Shown piece by piece: positions 46,420 through 49,129 of a stretch of DNA of 49,129 bases. How positions within the stretch are numbered: position 1 is the stretch's first letter; each line of letters starts with the position of its first letter. The DNA lies in contig PMVV01000400.1 in assembly GCA_003166475.1 (NCBI GenBank), forward strand, positions 2,370 through 51,498, in the 5' to 3' direction. Source of the stretch: Bryobacterales bacterium (lineage in GTDB: Bacteria > Acidobacteriota > Terriglobia > Bryobacterales > Bryobacteraceae). Position numbers and translations under genes: made by a program. The notes beneath the pieces were generated by a model. It did no database searches. It was not told the DNA's origin and was given only the letters and a program-made list of their open reading frames with translations.

Positions 46420-47409
46420 ATGCGTGTCTATCGCAGTCTCGACGAAGCCCCTCCGGATTTCGGTCCCTCGGCTCTGGCCATCGGCAATTTCGATGGCGTG
46501 CATGCCGGACACCGCAGAATTCTGCGACGCGTGAAGGAAGTCGCCTTGGAGCGCGGGCTCAAAGCCTCCGCGCTGACCTTCAACCCGCATCCGAGCAAAG
46601 TGGTGGCTCCCGCGCGGGCGCCCCGCCTGATGAACTCGCCCGTCGAGCGCTGTGCGCTGATGCAGGACGAGGGCATCCAGCAGGTGTTCATCATGCCGTT
46701 TGACCTGCACGTGGCGCGTCTCACCCCCGAGCAGTTCGTCGAGCAGGTGCTGGTGCGAAAGTTGGGCGTGCGCGCCGTGGTGCTGGGTCACGATTTCTGC
46801 TTCGGCTACAAGCAGGCTGGCAACGTGCGCGTGCTCGGTGAATTGGGCCGCAAATACGGATTCACCACGGAAGAGGTCAAAGCCGTGACTGTGCGCGGCC
46901 GGCTGGTGAGCAGCACGGGGCTGCGGCAATTGATTGAAGCAGGCCGGGTCTCGCAGGCGGCGCGCTGGCTGGAGCGGCCATACGCGCTGGAGGGCGAAGT
47001 GGTGGCCGGCCGCGGCGTGGGATCGAAACAAACCGTGCCCACGCTGAATCTGGCGGCGAACACCGAAGTGCTGCCGGCTACCGGCGTCTACGTCACGCGC
47101 ACACACTCGCTCGACGGCCGGCGCGCGTGGTCGTCGGTGACCAACGTCGGCTACCGGCCCACGTTTGGCGACAGCCCGGAGATTTCCATCGAGACTTTTC
47201 TGCTGGAGCCGCTCGACGGAGACACCCCGCGCCATATCCGCGTGGAGTTCCTGTGGCGCGTGCGCGACGAGCGTCAGTTCCCGGACCCGCAAGCGCTGAA
47301 ACAGCAGATTCTGCGCGATGTAGGAGTAGCCCAGGCCTATTTCCGGCGCCGGAAGAAATGGACAAGCCGGTCGGATTCTCCGGTCGATTCGCCCCGCAAT
47401 ATGTCATAA
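46420..47409 (+). CDS. ribF: Bifunctional riboflavin kinase/FAD synthetase
   Basis: LAIGNFDGVHAGHRRIL; VLGHDFCFGYKQAGNVRVL; STGLRQLIEAG; TNVGYRPTFG. Confidence 0.95.
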   Translation: MRVYRSLDEAPPDFGPSALAIGNFDGVHAGHRRILRRVKEVALERGLKASALTFNPHPSKVVAPARAPRLMNSPVERCALMQDEGIQQVFIMPFDLHVARLTPEQFVEQVLVRKLGVRAVVLGHDFCFGYKQAGNVRVLGELGRKYGFTTEEVKAVTVRGRLVSSTGLRQLIEAGRVSQAARWLERPYALEGEVVAGRGVGSKQTVPTLNLAANTEVLPATGVYVTRTHSLDGRRAWSSVTNVGYRPTFGDSPEISIETFLLEPLDGDTPRHIRVEFLWRVRDERQFPDPQALKQQILRDVGVAQAYFRRRKKWTSRSDSPVDSPRNMS

Positions 47410-47490
47410 TAGAGTGTAACGATTCATTATTTGCCCCTGTACGGCAACTATCGCGTTACCACTTTATTCCCCAATTGAAGGAGATCACTA

Positions 47491-48501
47491 ATGAAAATGT
47501 CCGAGGGTAAGTTAAAACACCTGAAGGCGCTCTCAAACCACGCCGGCGTCATCGCCGCGGCGGCCATGGATCAGCGCGGAAGCTTGCAGAAGTCCCTGGC
47601 ATCGGCGCGCGGCGTGGATAAGAAAGAGATCACCCACGAAATGATGAGCGAGTTCAAGACTGCCGTCACCAAGGTGCTGACACCGCATGCCAGCGCTATC
47701 CTGCTCGACCCCGAATTCGGCCTGGAAGCGCGCCTCGCGCGCAGCAAGAACGCCGGCCTGCTGCTGGCCTATGAGTTGAGCGGATACGACAACACCCAGC
47801 CCGGCCGCCTGCCCGACCTGCTGCCCCACGTTTCAGTGAAGCGCATCGTGGATTGGGGCGCGGATGCCGTCAAGATCCTGATCTACTACACGCCCTTCGA
47901 GGACGCCAAGATCAACGACATCAAGCACGCCTTCATCGAGCGCATCGGCGCGGAGTGCCAGACTTACGATATCCCGTTCTTCCTGGAGTTTGTGGGCTAC
48001 GATCCCAAGGGCGGCGACGAGAAGGGCTTCGAGTACGCCAAGGCCAAACCCGAGATCGTCAAGAAGAGCATGGAGGAGTTCTCCAAGCCGCAGTATTTCG
48101 TGGATGTGCTGAAGGTGGAAGTGCCCATCAACGCCGAGTTCGTTGAAGGCAGCGCAGTATATAAAGGACAAACCGCCTATACCCAGGCGGAAGCCAAGGC
48201 GCATTTCCGGACGGCCGCTGAGATCGCCAAGAAGCCCTTCATCTATTTAAGCGCGGGCGTCAGCAACGCCCAGTTCGTGGAATCGCTGCGCATGGCCACC
48301 GAAGCCGGCACGGATTTCTCCGGCGTACTCTGCGGCCGCGCCACCTGGAAAGAAGGCATCCCGGTGTACGCCAAGAGCGGCGTCAAAGCGCTGGAAGATT
48401 GGCTGTCTAAGGAAGGCGTGAAGAACATCAACGCCGTGAACGACGCCATCAAGTCGGCCACGCCGTGGTACGCCAAGCTGGGCGCGCCGGTTCCGGCATA
48501 G
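47491..48501 (+). CDS. lacD: Tagatose-1,6-bisphosphate aldolase (LacD family)
   Basis: AMDQRGSLQKSLASARG; ILLDPEFGLEARLARSKNAGLLLAYELSGYD; GADAVKILIYYTPFED; AAGGAGAT upstream. Confidence 0.9.
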   Translation: MKMSEGKLKHLKALSNHAGVIAAAAMDQRGSLQKSLASARGVDKKEITHEMMSEFKTAVTKVLTPHASAILLDPEFGLEARLARSKNAGLLLAYELSGYDNTQPGRLPDLLPHVSVKRIVDWGADAVKILIYYTPFEDAKINDIKHAFIERIGAECQTYDIPFFLEFVGYDPKGGDEKGFEYAKAKPEIVKKSMEEFSKPQYFVDVLKVEVPINAEFVEGSAVYKGQTAYTQAEAKAHFRTAAEIAKKPFIYLSAGVSNAQFVESLRMATEAGTDFSGVLCGRATWKEGIPVYAKSGVKALEDWLSKEGVKNINAVNDAIKSATPWYAKLGAPVPA

Positions 48502-48511
48502 TTCCTGTTCT

Positions 48512-48620
48512 TGTGGGGTAGCCTGCCGCCCTGTGGGGCAGGCCCTCGGCCTGCGGCGGCCTCTCAGGCCGCCCGCACGCGTTTCGTGCAAGTTCTCCAG
48601 GACCCGCTTCGCGCCCCACC
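48512..48620. repeat. Modular hairpin repeat element, copy 4 (composite)
   Basis: Two GTGGGG heads; GCAGGCC-ctc-GGCCTGC; GGCGGCCT-ctc-AGGCCGCC; GCACG-cgttt-CGTGC; CTCCAGGACCCGC; GCGCCCCACC tail. Confidence 0.85.
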
Positions 48621-48832
48621 CTTGATGTTCCGTCGGCGGAGCATCCGCTACGCCCCGCGCACCCCCCTGCGCATCTCCGACATCCTCCACGCCGTCCTGT
48701 ACCCGAGGCCACTTGGGTGTTCGAGAGGGCGATCAAACCCTGTCGCATTTGTGCAAGACTTTTCCTCCTGAACTCCTAATATCAGGGCAGGAGTCTAATG
48801 CGCGCGGTCCGCCACCTGCCGAAGGCAACACG

Positions 48833-49129
48833 CTCGATCCCACCGAGTGGCCGGCCCTTCGAACCCAGGCCCATCGGATGCTAAACGACATCCTCGATTA
48901 CGTCGAAAACATCCGCGAACGTCCCGTCTGGCAGCCGATTCCCGACGATGTCCGTTCCCGCTTCCGCAGCGATCTTCCCGAGGCGCCGTCCGATCTGGCC
49001 TCCGTTCACCGGGAATTCATGCGCGACATCCTGCCTTTCACCACCGGCAATGTGCATCCCGGTTTCATGGGTTGGGTGCATGGAGGCGGCACTCCCGTAG
49101 GCGTGTTGGCGGAGATGCTCGCAGCCGGG
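48833..49129 (+). CDS. Pyridoxal-dependent (aromatic amino acid) decarboxylase, N-terminal fragment running off the window
   Basis: LDPTEWPALRTQAHRMLNDILDYVENIRERPVWQPIPDDVRSRF...TTGNVHPGFMGWVHGGGTPVGVLAEMLAAG read in frame to the edge; start codon unresolved. Confidence 0.8.

Noticed and set aside
1-49129. tRNA or rRNA genes
   Set aside because: No T-loop/anticodon-arm pattern or rRNA-conserved string was recognised by eye; tRNAscan-SE would be decisive.

Overview
GC-rich bacterial chromosome segment, probably from an Acidobacteriota (Solibacter/Bryobacter-like) genome; this is inferred from the Oar-like TonB-dependent receptor, gene style and composition, and no marker gene is present. I support about 37 coding regions: TolC, two GMC oxidoreductases, an Oar-like receptor, WS/DGAT, Fic, an ABC exporter, a ParDE-type toxin-antitoxin pair, GH26, GH2, a PfkB kinase, MurJ, a YeeE/YedE pair, FadL, a hybrid histidine kinase, an EAL-HDOD-PilZ protein, a penicillin-acylase homologue with BlaI/BlaR1, a multi-heme cytochrome c, an MBL hydrolase, RibF, LacD and a partial PLP decarboxylase. 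No tRNA, rRNA or CRISPR was recognised. The most interesting signals are: (1) a dispersed intergenic repeat family with a GTGGGGC head that carries tandem perfect hairpins, where arm sequences differ between copies but pairing is kept; (2) a six-repeat phasin-like protein overlapping a wax-ester/TAG synthase gene, a candidate lipid-body coat system; (3) a secreted cassette with phage-tail-fibre-like repeats plus a TIM-barrel-like protein; (4) a 24-bp divergent intergenic region with a symmetric -10 that may drive two leaderless mRNAs for a GMC dehydrogenase and its Tat-exported partner; (5) a Fic-wHTH gene whose -35 sits at the centre of a perfect palindrome; (6) an EAL-HDOD-PilZ fusion. All calls come from reading the sequence and ORF track; no database search was run.
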